Shown here: piece after piece, positions 50,130-58,642 of the stretch | Position numbering within the stretch: the stretch's first letter is position 1 | Layout: the number at the start of each line of letters is the position of its first letter | Source: Catellatospora sichuanensis | GTDB lineage: Bacteria; Actinomycetota; Actinomycetes; Mycobacteriales; Micromonosporaceae | NCBI RefSeq assembly: GCF_007483665.1 | Contig: NZ_ML660188.1 | Span: 129,105 to 193,104 of the forward strand | Length of the DNA: 64,000 nt | Direction: 5' to 3' | Notes under the pieces: generated by a model | What the model was told of the DNA's origin: nothing | The model's input: only the letters and a program-made list of their open reading frames with translations | Database searches by the model: none | Position numbers and translations under genes: made by a program

Positions 50130-51092
50130 TCAGGTCGGGCGCGGGGTGGCGAACAGCAGCGCGAGCAGCACCGGGAACTCCAGATACGCGTGGTAGCTCG
50201 CGAGGGCCTGGTACATGGTGCGGCCCTGACCGTAGTCGACTCCGAACAGTACGCCGAGCACGAGCGCCGCGGCGATGCCGAGCGCCCACGGGCGCCACCC
50301 GGCCAGCCAGGGGACGCGCTGCTCGAACGCCGCCACGGCGTCGGGTGCGTGGCGCGGCAGGAAACCCAGCCACACCACATAGTGCATGGCCTGCAGGAAC
50401 GCGAAAACGGCGAGAAAGCGCAGCCCGGCGGTGGGGCCGGGTGGGCTGACCGGTGCGGCGATGGCCTGCGGCGTGCCGGCGAACTCCACGACCGCCGCCG
50501 AACCGTCGGCCAGCAGCGGGTCGAACACCCCGGCCAGCAACAGCGCGGGCACCACCAGCACCCAGCCGAGTTGTGCGGCGCGGAACAGCGTGCGGTCGCG
50601 TCCGCCGAGCCTGCGCGACCACTCCCACAGGAAGAACAGCGGCACCACGTTGTGCAGGTGGGCCAGGACCACGAAGTGGTACGCGGGCCAGGTCAGCGAC
50701 ACCGCCGCCGCCCCGGCCAGGCCGACGCCCGCCGGCAGCAGCCACCGGCGCGGCACGGCGTGCCACACCCCGGCGGCCAGCACGCCGTAACAGAGCACGA
50801 TCTCGGGCCCGCGCAGCGCCAGCAGGCGGCAGAACACGATCGCGGTGACCAGCGCCAGCGCGGTCCACAGCAGCCGTCCGGTGAGAATGTGCGCGAACCT
50901 GCCCGCGACGTAGCGCAGCTCCAGCACGTTGTGCAGCACCCCGAACGCGATGAGCCCGAGCACCGTCGTCGCCAGCGGGGCCCGCAGCGCCGCGGCCAGC
51001 GCCACGGCGGCACAGGCGGCGAATCCGAGGGCGAGGCCGGTCGCGCGCGGCGGCGCGGGGGTGCGGGCGGCGGGCAGGGTGGCTACCGTCAT
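50130..51092 (-). CDS. Polytopic membrane protein, unknown
   Basis: A 320-residue protein with eight or more membrane helices (LALGFAACAAVALAAAL; TTVLGLIAFGVLHNVLELRYVAG; WTALALVTAIVFCRLLAL; QLGWVLVVPALLLAGVF). Conserved-looking histidines lie in the helices (VLHNVLELRY, YHFVVLAHLHNVVPL, AMHYVVWLGFLP, YHAYLEFPVL), which could bind heme or metal. Family not recognised. ATG 51092 with GGAG six bases upstream. Its start is three bases from the divergent small membrane gene. Confidence 0.8.
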   Translation of the reverse strand: MTVATLPAARTPAPPRATGLALGFAACAAVALAAALRAPLATTVLGLIAFGVLHNVLELRYVAGRFAHILTGRLLWTALALVTAIVFCRLLALRGPEIVLCYGVLAAGVWHAVPRRWLLPAGVGLAGAAAVSLTWPAYHFVVLAHLHNVVPLFFLWEWSRRLGGRDRTLFRAAQLGWVLVVPALLLAGVFDPLLADGSAAVVEFAGTPQAIAAPVSPPGPTAGLRFLAVFAFLQAMHYVVWLGFLPRHAPDAVAAFEQRVPWLAGWRPWALGIAAALVLGVLFGVDYGQGRTMYQALASYHAYLEFPVLLALLFATPRPT

Positions 51093-51095
51093 CCG

Positions 51096-51437
51096 ATGCT
51101 CCGTTACCCGGCCGCGCTCGCGCTGACGCTGGCCGTCGAGATCCCCGTGTACGCGGCCGCGCTGCGCTGGGGCTGGGCGGCGTCGTGGCGCCGGGCGGTG
51201 CTGTGCGCGCTGGGCGTGAACCTGGCGACGCATCCGCTGCTGTGGTGGCTGCTCGCACCGTGGACGGCGCGGGCGGCGTACCCGCTGGTCCTGGTCGGCG
51301 CGGAGCTGGTGGTGTGCGGCGCGGAGGCGGCGCTGCTGGCCTGGTGGCTGGGTCGCCGCGACCCGCTGCTGGCCGTGCTCGCGATCACCGCGAACGCCGC
51401 CTCGGTGTTCGCCGGGCTCATTTACGCGAGCGCTTGA
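51096..51437 (+). CDS. Small integral membrane protein
   Basis: A 113-residue protein with three to four helices (YPAALALTLAVEIPVYAAAL; RRAVLCALGVNLATHPLLWWLLAPW; PLVLVGAELVVCGAEAALLAWWLG; PLLAVLAITANAASVFAGLIYA). It looks like the small actinobacterial membrane proteins that accompany the larger one divergent from it. The start codons of the two genes are only three bases apart. It ends overlapping the next leftward microprotein by 20 bases. Confidence 0.75.
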   Translation: MLRYPAALALTLAVEIPVYAAALRWGWAASWRRAVLCALGVNLATHPLLWWLLAPWTARAAYPLVLVGAELVVCGAEAALLAWWLGRRDPLLAVLAITANAASVFAGLIYASA

Positions 51438-51555
51438 CCAGCACGACCACCAGGACGATCGCGGCCACGACCGCGAGCATGCACACGCAGACCGCGGCCA
51501 GCCCGAGGCCCGTGTACTCCGGGGGAGGGGCGGCGTCGGCGAGAATTCTCGGCAT
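51418..51555 (-). CDS. 45-residue single-helix membrane protein
   Basis: A short frame with one C-terminal helix (LGLAAVCVCMLAVVAAIVLVVVLV) and a basic end (KRSRK), the order of a stop-transfer anchor. No strong ribosome site is seen, so confidence is limited. It overlaps the end of the 113-residue membrane gene on the other strand. Confidence 0.45.
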   Translation of the reverse strand: MPRILADAAPPPEYTGLGLAAVCVCMLAVVAAIVLVVVLVKRSRK

Positions 51556-51681
51556 CGGTCCAGTATCGCGATCGCGGCGCGGCCGTCCACCGGCCGAACG
51601 TGGCGTCCACGATGGCCGGTCGCCGCGACATCCGCCCGCGGGCCGCAGCGCGCGCGGGTGGATCATGTGATCAGATGAGCC

Positions 51682-52449
51682 ATGGGTGACGGGTGGCGCG
51701 AGGTGGCGCGCGAGGTGGCGGACTGGCTGGCCGAGCTGCGGCCGGACGGCGCGTTGACGGGATACGACCCCGGCGCGCGGCCCGACGCGGCGTGGATCCT
51801 GCACGCGATGTACGAGTGGGAGTCGGGTTCGACCCAGACCACCCACCACGACCTGCGGCGCAGTCTGCTCGACGCGCATCTGGTCGAGCCGGAGCTGGTC
51901 GGCGGGATCAACCTCGACGAGTGGGGTGTCGTCGACACCGGCGGGGCGGTGGGCCGCTCGCAGCACCCGGGGCCCGGCTGGCGGCGGCTGCGCTGGGCCG
52001 AGCTCGCGGCGCGCACCGACGAGCCGGTCGTGCCGCCCGGCAGCGCACCGGATTTCCGGAGCCTGCCGGGCTCGCATCCGGACGGCAGCTGGCCGGCCAG
52101 CATCGAGCCGCCTGCGGAGGGCTCGCTGGACCGGGAAGGCTGGGTGCGCCTGGTGGACCTGCTGAGCGCCTGGTCCGGCCCGGACACACCGTGCTTCGCC
52201 TACATCGCCCGCGGCGCGGCGCCCGACCAGGAGCCGCATGTGCTGGCCGGACCGCTCGGCGAGGCCGCTGTGCTCTACGACGACGAGCGCGGCAGCGGCT
52301 CCCCCGCGAACCTGTGGCCCGCCGACCGGTCCTGGGTCACCTGGTCCGACTGGGACCTGTGGGGCACCAAGGTCGCCGGCCCGCCCGCCCTGATCGAAAC
52401 CCTGCTCGCGGACCCGGACCTGGAAGCGATACGCCTGCCCTGGGCTTGA
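51682..52449 (+). CDS. Hypothetical soluble protein, 255 residues
   Basis: Family not recognised. It is a soluble protein with many tryptophans (WREVAREVADWLAELRP; WILHAMYEWESG; WVTWSDWDLWGTKVAGP) and a C-terminal LIETLLADPDLEAIRLPWA. The closing segment resembles actinobacterial proteins with a small alpha/beta ligand domain. It has no signal peptide or membrane helix. It converges on the ferredoxin gene with 5 bases between stops. Confidence 0.72.
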   Translation: MGDGWREVAREVADWLAELRPDGALTGYDPGARPDAAWILHAMYEWESGSTQTTHHDLRRSLLDAHLVEPELVGGINLDEWGVVDTGGAVGRSQHPGPGWRRLRWAELAARTDEPVVPPGSAPDFRSLPGSHPDGSWPASIEPPAEGSLDREGWVRLVDLLSAWSGPDTPCFAYIARGAAPDQEPHVLAGPLGEAAVLYDDERGSGSPANLWPADRSWVTWSDWDLWGTKVAGPPALIETLLADPDLEAIRLPWA

Positions 52450-52454
52450 CCCGG

Positions 52455-52664
52455 TCAGGGTTCGGTGACCTCTATCGCGGCGGCGGGGCAGTTGTAGGCG
52501 GCCTCGCGCACCGCGTCGTACTCGGACTCGGGCGGTTCGGCCTGGCGCAGCACGACCAGGCCGTCGGCGTCGTCCTGGTCGAAGACCTCGGGTGCGGTGC
52601 GTACGCAGTTGCCCGAGCCGCAGCACGCGTCCCGGTCGACGGCCACCCGCAACGGTGCGCTCAC
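52455..52664 (-). CDS. Ferredoxin ([3Fe-4S] type), P450 partner
   Basis: A 69-residue ferredoxin of the kind that serves actinobacterial P450s. DACCGSGNCVRTAPEVF with cysteines spaced for one cluster and YNCPAAAI near the end bind the iron-sulfur centre; the lack of the fourth cysteine in the classic position points to [3Fe-4S]. GTG 52664 overlaps the P450 stop codon (GTGA), so they are translated together. Confidence 0.92.
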   Translation of the reverse strand: MSAPLRVAVDRDACCGSGNCVRTAPEVFDQDDADGLVVLRQAEPPESEYDAVREAAYNCPAAAIEVTEP

Positions 52665-53857
52665 CACGTCACCGGCAGCCGTTGCACCCCGAACACGACC
52701 GCGTCTCGGTAACGGACGTCGTCGGGGGCCACGGCCAGGGCCAGGCCCGGCAGGCGGGTGATCATTTCGGACAGGGCGATGCGCAGCTCCGCGCGGGCCA
52801 GCGGCTGGCCGATGCACTGGTGGATGCCGAACCCGAACGCCATGTGCTGGTGCGAGCCGCGGTGCAGGTCGAACTCCTCGCCGTCGGGGAACACGTCGGC
52901 GTCGCGGTTGGCGGCCGACAGCAGCGCGATGACGCCCTCGCCAGCGGCGATGCGGTGCCCGCCGACCTCGGTGTCGGTCACCGCGACGCGGGTCAGGCCG
53001 GTGCGCACGATGGTCAGGTAACGCAGCAGCTCCTCGACGGTGTCGTCGATCAGCTCGGGCCGCTCCCGCAGCTGGCGCAGCTGCTCCGGGTGCTTCAGCA
53101 GCACCAGCGTGCTCAGGCCGATCATGTTGGAGGTGGTCTCGTGGCCGGCGATGAGCAGCAGCACGGACAGGCCGACCAGCTCCTCCTCGGTCATCTCGCC
53201 GGTGGCGACGCGTTCGGCGGCGAGCCGGCTGATCAGGTCCTCGCCGGGTTCGTCGCGGCGCGCGGCGATGAGCCGGGTCAGGTAGTCGCGCATCTCCTCG
53301 ATCGCGTCGCGGACCTGCTCGGGCGGGCTCGACCAGGCCAGCAGGATGCGGCTGCGCTCCTGGAAGTAGTCGTGGTCGGCGTACGGGACGCCGAGCAGGT
53401 GGCAGATCACCATCGACGGGACCGGCAGCGCGAAGTGCTCGACCAGGTCGGCGGGCTGCCCGCCGGCGCGCATCGACTCCAGCGCGACGACGACGGTCTG
53501 CCGGATCAGCGGCTCCAGGGTCCGGATGTGCTTGATCATGAACTCGGGGGTGAGCATGCGGCGGAACTTCGTGTGCTCGGGCGGGTCCATCCGGATCAGC
53601 GAACCGTCCGGGCGGCGCGGCATGTCCTCCGGAATCGGCCTGATCAGCGGGAACCCGGGCCGGGTGAAGTCGCTGGAGAAGTCCGCGCTGCGCAGCAGTT
53701 CGCGCAGGTGCTCGTGCCGGGTGAACAGCCACGCCTGCTGGCCGGTCGGCAGCTGCACCCGGCCCACCCCGTCCGCGCCGAGGTCGGGCAGCAGCGGTTC
53801 GAGCCCGGCGTTGCCGAACGGATACGTCGGGACGTTCGTAGCCAGCGTGTCGGACAT
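52661..53857 (-). CDS. Cytochrome P450
   Basis: A 398-residue soluble P450. The I-helix motif is LLLIAGHETTSNMIGLSTL (the A-G-x-E-T-T oxygen-activation site). The ferredoxin-facing heme loop is MAFGFGIHQCIGQPLARAEL, with the heme-binding cysteine in HQC. RPELIDDTVEELLRYLTIV holds the K-helix region. It monooxygenates an unknown small molecule using electrons from the coupled ferredoxin; a reductase must be elsewhere. Its promoter is in the 88 bases before ATG 53857. No biosynthetic cluster surrounds it. Confidence 0.95.
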   Translation of the reverse strand: MSDTLATNVPTYPFGNAGLEPLLPDLGADGVGRVQLPTGQQAWLFTRHEHLRELLRSADFSSDFTRPGFPLIRPIPEDMPRRPDGSLIRMDPPEHTKFRRMLTPEFMIKHIRTLEPLIRQTVVVALESMRAGGQPADLVEHFALPVPSMVICHLLGVPYADHDYFQERSRILLAWSSPPEQVRDAIEEMRDYLTRLIAARRDEPGEDLISRLAAERVATGEMTEEELVGLSVLLLIAGHETTSNMIGLSTLVLLKHPEQLRQLRERPELIDDTVEELLRYLTIVRTGLTRVAVTDTEVGGHRIAAGEGVIALLSAANRDADVFPDGEEFDLHRGSHQHMAFGFGIHQCIGQPLARAELRIALSEMITRLPGLALAVAPDDVRYRDAVVFGVQRLPVTW

Positions 53858-53945
53858 GTCAGACTCCCCCGTCGAACCCCCAGGACCTCTCCAAGTTACT
53901 AGGATTTGCCCCGTTTCGAGGAGTTCTGGCCGACCGGCCGGCTGG

Positions 53946-54458
53946 TCAGGGGACCACGACCACCGGCCAGCGGCCCTGCTTGACCAGCCGGGTCGCCACC
54001 GAGCCGACGAACCGGTGCCCCGCCTGCGCGGACGCCCCGACGACCAGCATGTCCGCCTTCAGCTCGTCGGCGGTGGCTCGCAGCTCCGCGTACGGATCAC
54101 CGCGGCGCACCACGAACGAGACGGGCAGGCCCATAGAGACGGGCAGGCCCATCTCCTCAGCCGCTCGGCGCACCTGTTCCCGCAGCTCCCCGGCCAGCTC
54201 CTCGGCCGTCTCCAGCGCCGCCACGGCGGCCTGGCCGTAGACCGCGGCGACCAGCCCGGCCGACTCCCCCACGAACACCACCGCCAGGCGGCTGCGCTGG
54301 CGGCGGGCCAGCCCCGCGGCGTAGGCGGCCGCCCGCTCCGAGGGCGGGCTGCCGTCCACGCCGACCATGATCACGCGTGGTCCGTCGGTGCCGCGCTCGA
54401 AGGCGCACGGGGCGGCCGCCGGGCCGTAGTGCTCGGCGCGCTGCTGCGGGATGTCCAC
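53946..54458 (-). CDS. Universal stress protein with 18-base internal duplication
   Basis: A single UspA domain in 170 residues: RVIMVGVDGSPPSERAAAYAAGLARR near the start and the closing KADMLVVGASAQAGHRFVGSVATRLVKQG, which varies from the usual G-x-x-G nucleotide loop. The N-terminal ~28 residues are an extra tail if GTG 54458 is used. MGLPVS appears twice in tandem because of an 18-base direct repeat. It is the next gene after the DHA2 exporter, 17 bases away on the same strand. Confidence 0.85.
   Translation of the reverse strand: MDIPQQRAEHYGPAAAPCAFERGTDGPRVIMVGVDGSPPSERAAAYAAGLARRQRSRLAVVFVGESAGLVAAVYGQAAVAALETAEELAGELREQVRRAAEEMGLPVSMGLPVSFVVRRGDPYAELRATADELKADMLVVGASAQAGHRFVGSVATRLVKQGRWPVVVVP
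54118..54153. repeat. 18-base tandem duplication inside a USP gene
   Basis: Two units differ only in the last base (GAGACGGGCAGGCCCAT then A or C). The duplication is in frame and adds six residues. Confidence 0.8.
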
Positions 54459-54475
54459 GATCCGGCCCGTCCCGC

Positions 54476-56425
54476 TCAGGCCCGGCCCAGCACCGGGGCG
54501 GACTCGGCGAACCCGGCCGCAGCGGCGGTCGGCGCGTACGGTGCCGTGGTGGGCAGGTCGCCGGGGACCGGCCCGAACCCGTTGGGCACCCGCACCGCGG
54601 TCGGCGCGTAACCGTACGACCCCTGCGGCGACCGCTCGCCGGCCTGCGCCGGCACCTGGGCGTTCGGCACCTGGCCGTGGGCCGGCGCGGGAGCCGCCAT
54701 GCGGGTGTCGCCCTGCGACGGCCACGGGGCAGACGGCGCGTAGGCGAACGCGGGTGCCGGGACGTGCAGGTGGGCGTCGACCCGGGACGGCGTCGGGGCG
54801 GCAGGCGGGTAGGCGTACACCGGTGCCGGTGTGTGGGAGCGGGCGTCGGCGTGGGACGGCGCCGGTGCGGCGGGCGCGGGGACGGCCGGCGCGGGCGCGG
54901 GGGCCTCGGCGCCGGAGCGCAGGGTGATGTCGGGCAGCAGCAGTGCGGCGATGACGCCGACCGCGCCGATGGCCGCGGAGATGAGGAAGATGTGGCCGGT
55001 GGCGTCGCCGTACGCCTCGCGGACGATGGCCTGGGCCACCGGCGGCAGAGCATTGAGGTTCAGCGAGCCGCCGCCTGAGCCCGCAGGCAGGCCGGCCGCA
55101 GCCAGGTGCTCGGCGATGATCGACTGGACCCGGTTGGCCAGCGCGGCACCCAGCACCGAGACGCCGATGGTGCCGCCCAGCGAGCGGAAGAAGGTCACCG
55201 AGCCGGTGGCCGCGCCCAGGTCCTTCATGGCGGCGGTGTTCTGCACCGCGAGCACCAGGTTCTGCATGGTCATGCCGACGCCCAGGCCGACGAGCAGCAT
55301 GCCCACGCTGATCACGGTCAGCGGCGTGGCGTGGTCGATGAACGACAGGCCGAGGAACCCGGCGACCAGCACGATCGCGCCGGTGACGATGTACGGCTTG
55401 ACCTTGCCGGACTTGGTCACCATGCGGCCGGTGACCGTCGAGGAGATCAGGACGCCGAGCATCAGCGGCATGGTGAGCAGGCCGGCCTCGGTGGGGGTGT
55501 AGCCGCGGCCGATCTGGAAGTACTGGCCGAGGAAGACCGAGCCGCCGAACATGGCCATGCCGACCGCCAGGCTGGCGAGGATGGACAGCGCGGGGACCCG
55601 TTTGCTGATCACGGTGATCGGGACGACCGGGCTCTCCGCCCGCAGCTCCACCCACACCGCCGCGGCCAGCACCAGCAGCGACGCGCCGACCATGGCGAAG
55701 GTCTGCCAGGACAGCCAGTCGAACGAGTTGCCGACGAACGACACCCAGACCAGCAGGGTGCTCACCCCGACGGCGATCAGGGTCGCGCCGAGGTAATCGA
55801 TCTTCGCCTTGACCCGGGGCCCGTGGGGCAGGTCGAGGGTCAGCCACAGCAGCGCGAAGGCGATCGCGGCGATGGGCACGCCGATGAAGAAGCACCAGCG
55901 CCAGCCCAGCCACGAGGTGTCCACGATCAGGCCGCCCAGCAGCGGCCCGGCCAGCGTCGCCACGGCCATGACGCCGCCGAGGTAGCCGTTGTAACGGCCC
56001 CGCTCGCGCGGCGGGATCATCGCCGCGATCACGATCTGCACGAGGGCCTGCAGGCCGCCGACGCCGATGCCCTGCACGGCGCGGGCGGCGATGACCTGGC
56101 TGGTGTCCTGGGCGAAGCCGCTGAGCAGCGAACCGATCACGAAGATCACGATCGCGATCTGGACCAGGAGTTTCTTGCTGAACATGTCCGCCAGGCGCCC
56201 CCAGACCGGGGTCGTCGCGGTGGCGGCGAGCAGGGTCGCGGTGACGACCCAGGTGTACTGCGTCTGCGTGCCGTTCAGCTCGCCGACGATCCGGGGCAGC
56301 GCGGTCGACACGATGGTCGAGCTGATCATGGCGACGAACAGCACGAGCAGCAGCCCGCTCAGGGACTCCAGGATCTCGCGGTGGCCCATGCGCAGGTGGC
56401 GGGGGGTATGGCCGGGGTTGCTCAT
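54476..56425 (-). CDS. DHA2 (EmrB/QacA) drug exporter with long Pro/Ala-rich tail
   Basis: A 649-residue MFS exporter. Fourteen helices fill residues ~20-490: SGLLLVLFVAMISSTIVSTALPRI carries motif D1 (the D1-type T-A-L-P), PVWGRLADMFSKKLLVQIAI is motif A, and ARAVQGIGVGGLQALVQIVIAAMIPPRERGRYNG is motif B plus C-side loop. From ~510 a 140-residue hydrophilic tail rich in Pro and Ala follows (HTPAPVYAYPPAAPTPSRVD repeated in variant form), which the family normally lacks. A divergent TetR gene and an inverted-repeat operator sit upstream, so it is probably induced by its substrates. Confidence 0.92.
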   Translation of the reverse strand: MSNPGHTPRHLRMGHREILESLSGLLLVLFVAMISSTIVSTALPRIVGELNGTQTQYTWVVTATLLAATATTPVWGRLADMFSKKLLVQIAIVIFVIGSLLSGFAQDTSQVIAARAVQGIGVGGLQALVQIVIAAMIPPRERGRYNGYLGGVMAVATLAGPLLGGLIVDTSWLGWRWCFFIGVPIAAIAFALLWLTLDLPHGPRVKAKIDYLGATLIAVGVSTLLVWVSFVGNSFDWLSWQTFAMVGASLLVLAAAVWVELRAESPVVPITVISKRVPALSILASLAVGMAMFGGSVFLGQYFQIGRGYTPTEAGLLTMPLMLGVLISSTVTGRMVTKSGKVKPYIVTGAIVLVAGFLGLSFIDHATPLTVISVGMLLVGLGVGMTMQNLVLAVQNTAAMKDLGAATGSVTFFRSLGGTIGVSVLGAALANRVQSIIAEHLAAAGLPAGSGGGSLNLNALPPVAQAIVREAYGDATGHIFLISAAIGAVGVIAALLLPDITLRSGAEAPAPAPAVPAPAAPAPSHADARSHTPAPVYAYPPAAPTPSRVDAHLHVPAPAFAYAPSAPWPSQGDTRMAAPAPAHGQVPNAQVPAQAGERSPQGSYGYAPTAVRVPNGFGPVPGDLPTTAPYAPTAAAAGFAESAPVLGRA

Positions 56426-56446
56426 GACATCGAATATGACACTCAA

Positions 56447-56463
56447 TTTGCGCAGTGTGCAAA
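56447..56463. promoter_or_regulatory. TetR-type operator between exporter and regulator genes
   Basis: TTTGCGCAGTGTGCAAA is an inverted repeat of eight-base arms around one central base, with one G/T mismatch. It lies in the 86-base gap between the divergent DHA2 exporter and TetR genes. Confidence 0.65.
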
Positions 56464-56511
56464 GTTTCCCGATGTGCATTCCACCACGGCGCCCGGTATC
56501 GTCTCCTGCTC

Positions 56512-57105
56512 GTGGAGCCGACGACGACCCTGCGCGAACGCAAGAAGGAAGCGACCCGGCAGGCCCTGCACGACGCCGTGCTGCGCCTGGCCGTCGAGCG
56601 CGGCCTGGACGCGGTGACCGTGGACGCCATCGCCGACGAGGCCAACGTGTCGCGGCGCACCTTCTCCAACTACTTCGCCAACAAGGAGGACGCCCTCCTG
56701 TACGGCGACCGGGTGCGCGTCAACGCGCTGCTGGAACTGCTGCGCGCCCGCCCCGCCGAGGAGTCTCCGTGGCAGGCCCTCACCAACGCGGCGGTGACCC
56801 ACTTCGAACAGATCGGCGAGGTCGACCCGAACTGGGTCGCGCAGACCCGGCTGCTGCGCCGCCACCCGTCCCTGCTCGCCCAGCAGGCGGCGGCCCAGAC
56901 CTTGCTGGAGCAGGAACTCGCCGTGGAGGTCGCCGCGCGCGACCCCGGCCATCCCGACGAGCCGATGCGCTCCCGGGTGCTCGCCGCCGTCTTCATGACC
57001 GCGCTGCGCACCGTGTTCGGCCTGTGGGTCGAACAGGGCGGCGGGACCGCCCTGCCCGTCGCCGTGCGGGCCGGGCTGGACCGCGCCGCCGAGCCGTTCG
57101 CATAG
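56512..57105 (+). CDS. TetR-family regulator of the DHA2 exporter
   Basis: A 197-residue TetR protein. RERKKEATRQALHDAVLRLAVERGLDAVTVDAIADEANVSRRTFSNYFANKEDALLYGD is its helix-turn-helix, here read in pieces: LRERKKEATRQALHDAVL, VTVDAIADEANVSRRTFSNY and FANKEDALL. The remainder is the ligand domain. The first codon is GTG 56512; a frame open to 56455 would put the operator in the gene. A second similar operator lies after this gene, before the UPF0104 gene. Confidence 0.92.
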   Translation: MEPTTTLRERKKEATRQALHDAVLRLAVERGLDAVTVDAIADEANVSRRTFSNYFANKEDALLYGDRVRVNALLELLRARPAEESPWQALTNAAVTHFEQIGEVDPNWVAQTRLLRRHPSLLAQQAAAQTLLEQELAVEVAARDPGHPDEPMRSRVLAAVFMTALRTVFGLWVEQGGGTALPVAVRAGLDRAAEPFA

Positions 57106-57154
57106 CCGCATGCGTCCCCCGACATCGGCCGTCCGGGATCGGCATTCAGCAAAC

Positions 57155-57171
57155 TTTGCGCTGTGTGCAGC
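57155..57171. promoter_or_regulatory. Second copy of the TetR-type operator
   Basis: TTTGCGCTGTGTGCAGC agrees with the operator at 56447 in 14 of 17 positions. It lies downstream of the TetR gene and upstream of the UPF0104 membrane gene. Confidence 0.5.
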
Positions 57172-57321
57172 ATTACGAGTCGCTCGACAAGCGACCCGCG
57201 AGCGGTATGGTCCGTGATCGTGAAGGCTCTTCGCCGACGTAGCGCGCCGAAGGCATGCCGACGCCTGGCCCGGCCGTACCGGTCCCCGCGCCGGCAGGTC
57301 GCGGCACCCCGGGAGCGGGCC

Positions 57322-58590
57322 GTGGTGCGTCGGGACCCGCGCCCTCCCGCCGTGTCGGAGCAACCGTCGCCGGAGGGCTCCAGACCCTCCACGCCCCGCT
57401 GGCGACGCTGGCTGCGCAGACTGCTGCCGGTCGTCGTGGTCGTGCTGGCGCTGCAGACGGTCCGCGATCAGATCCCCGGCCTCGCCCAGATCGAGCCTGT
57501 CGTGGCCGACGGCGAGCTGGCCTGGATCGGGGTCGCGCTGCTGGCCGAGATCCTGTCGATGTCGCTGTTCGCCCGCCAGCAGACGAACCTGCTCAAGGGC
57601 GTCGGGGTGCACGCGGGGCTGGGCGGGGCGCTGGCACTGGCATACACCCGCTCCGCGCTCTCGATCAGCATGCCCGCCGGCACGGCGGTCTCCGCCGCGT
57701 ACGCCTTCCAGCGATTCCGCCGCTGGGGCGCGAGCCGCGAGGCGGCGACGGCTGTGATGATCATGTCTGGCGTCAGCTCGTTCATCTCCCTCGCACTGCT
57801 CTATGTCGCGGGCTACCTGCTCATCTTCCTCGCCTCGCCCGTGTCGACCTGGCGGGACCAGCCGGTGCTGACCCTCGCGGTCCTGGCCGTCAGCGCCGGC
57901 ACCGCCGGCCTGCTGGTGCGCCACCGGCTGCGGGCCCGCGCCTCGCTGACCATCGACGGGCCGGTGGACGAGGAGGACCTCGACTTCCTGACCACCGCCC
58001 CGGACCCGGCCGCCGACGACTCCGGACGGCCCGTACGCTCCGGCCTCGTCCGCACGCGACTGCGGCGGCTCGGGCAACTGCTGCGCGACGTGGCCGCAGT
58101 CGCCGAGAGCATGCCGCGACGCCACCGCACCACTGCGCTGGGCCTGTCGGCGCTCAACTGGCTCGCCGACCTGGCCTGCCTCGTCGCCGTCGCGCAGGCC
58201 TTCCACCTGCCGCTGGACCTGCTCGAACTCGGCACGATCTACGTCGCCGCGCAGCTGGTCCGGCAGATCCCGATCACCCCCGGCGGCATCGGCGTCATCG
58301 AGGCGACCCTGCTCGCCGCGCTGACCGCCGCGGGCGCGGAACCGGCCGCCGCCGCGGCGACCGTGCTCGGCTACCGGCTGCTCTCCTGCTGGCTGGTCAT
58401 CCCCGCCGGCCTGACCACCTGGGCGTTCCTGCGCCGCGCCGACCGCCGCACGCCCGCCGAGCCGGCAACGGCGCCCGAGGCCGGATCGGCGGCGACAGGT
58501 CCGGTTCAGGCGACGGCAGCGGTGGCGACGGCTCCCGCAACGACGGTGATCGCGGCAGCCGGGGCGAAGGCCGGCGCGGCGAAGGGCTGA
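57322..58590 (+). CDS. UPF0104/lysylphosphatidylglycerol-synthase-type membrane protein
   Basis: A 422-residue protein of the YbhN/UPF0104 (LPG synthase TM) family with about eight helices. GELAWIGVALLAEILSMSLFARQQ, then YTRSALSISMPAGTAVSAAYAFQRFRRWG and, later, AAQLVRQIPITPGGIGVIEATLLAAL are the family blocks; P-x-G-G-I-G-x-x-E is the signature. A long alanine/threonine-rich tail ends it. The catalytic MprF half is absent. GTG 57322, with GGGAGCGGG 7 bases upstream, is preferred; the frame is open to 57163. A TetR operator copy lies upstream, so it may be regulated with the exporter. Confidence 0.85.
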   Translation: MVRRDPRPPAVSEQPSPEGSRPSTPRWRRWLRRLLPVVVVVLALQTVRDQIPGLAQIEPVVADGELAWIGVALLAEILSMSLFARQQTNLLKGVGVHAGLGGALALAYTRSALSISMPAGTAVSAAYAFQRFRRWGASREAATAVMIMSGVSSFISLALLYVAGYLLIFLASPVSTWRDQPVLTLAVLAVSAGTAGLLVRHRLRARASLTIDGPVDEEDLDFLTTAPDPAADDSGRPVRSGLVRTRLRRLGQLLRDVAAVAESMPRRHRTTALGLSALNWLADLACLVAVAQAFHLPLDLLELGTIYVAAQLVRQIPITPGGIGVIEATLLAALTAAGAEPAAAAATVLGYRLLSCWLVIPAGLTTWAFLRRADRRTPAEPATAPEAGSAATGPVQATAAVATAPATTVIAAAGAKAGAAKG

Positions 58591-58642
58591 CGCACCGCCT
58601 CACCGGCGCCCCCGCCCCGGGCAGGCCGGCAGGTGTTCGTGA

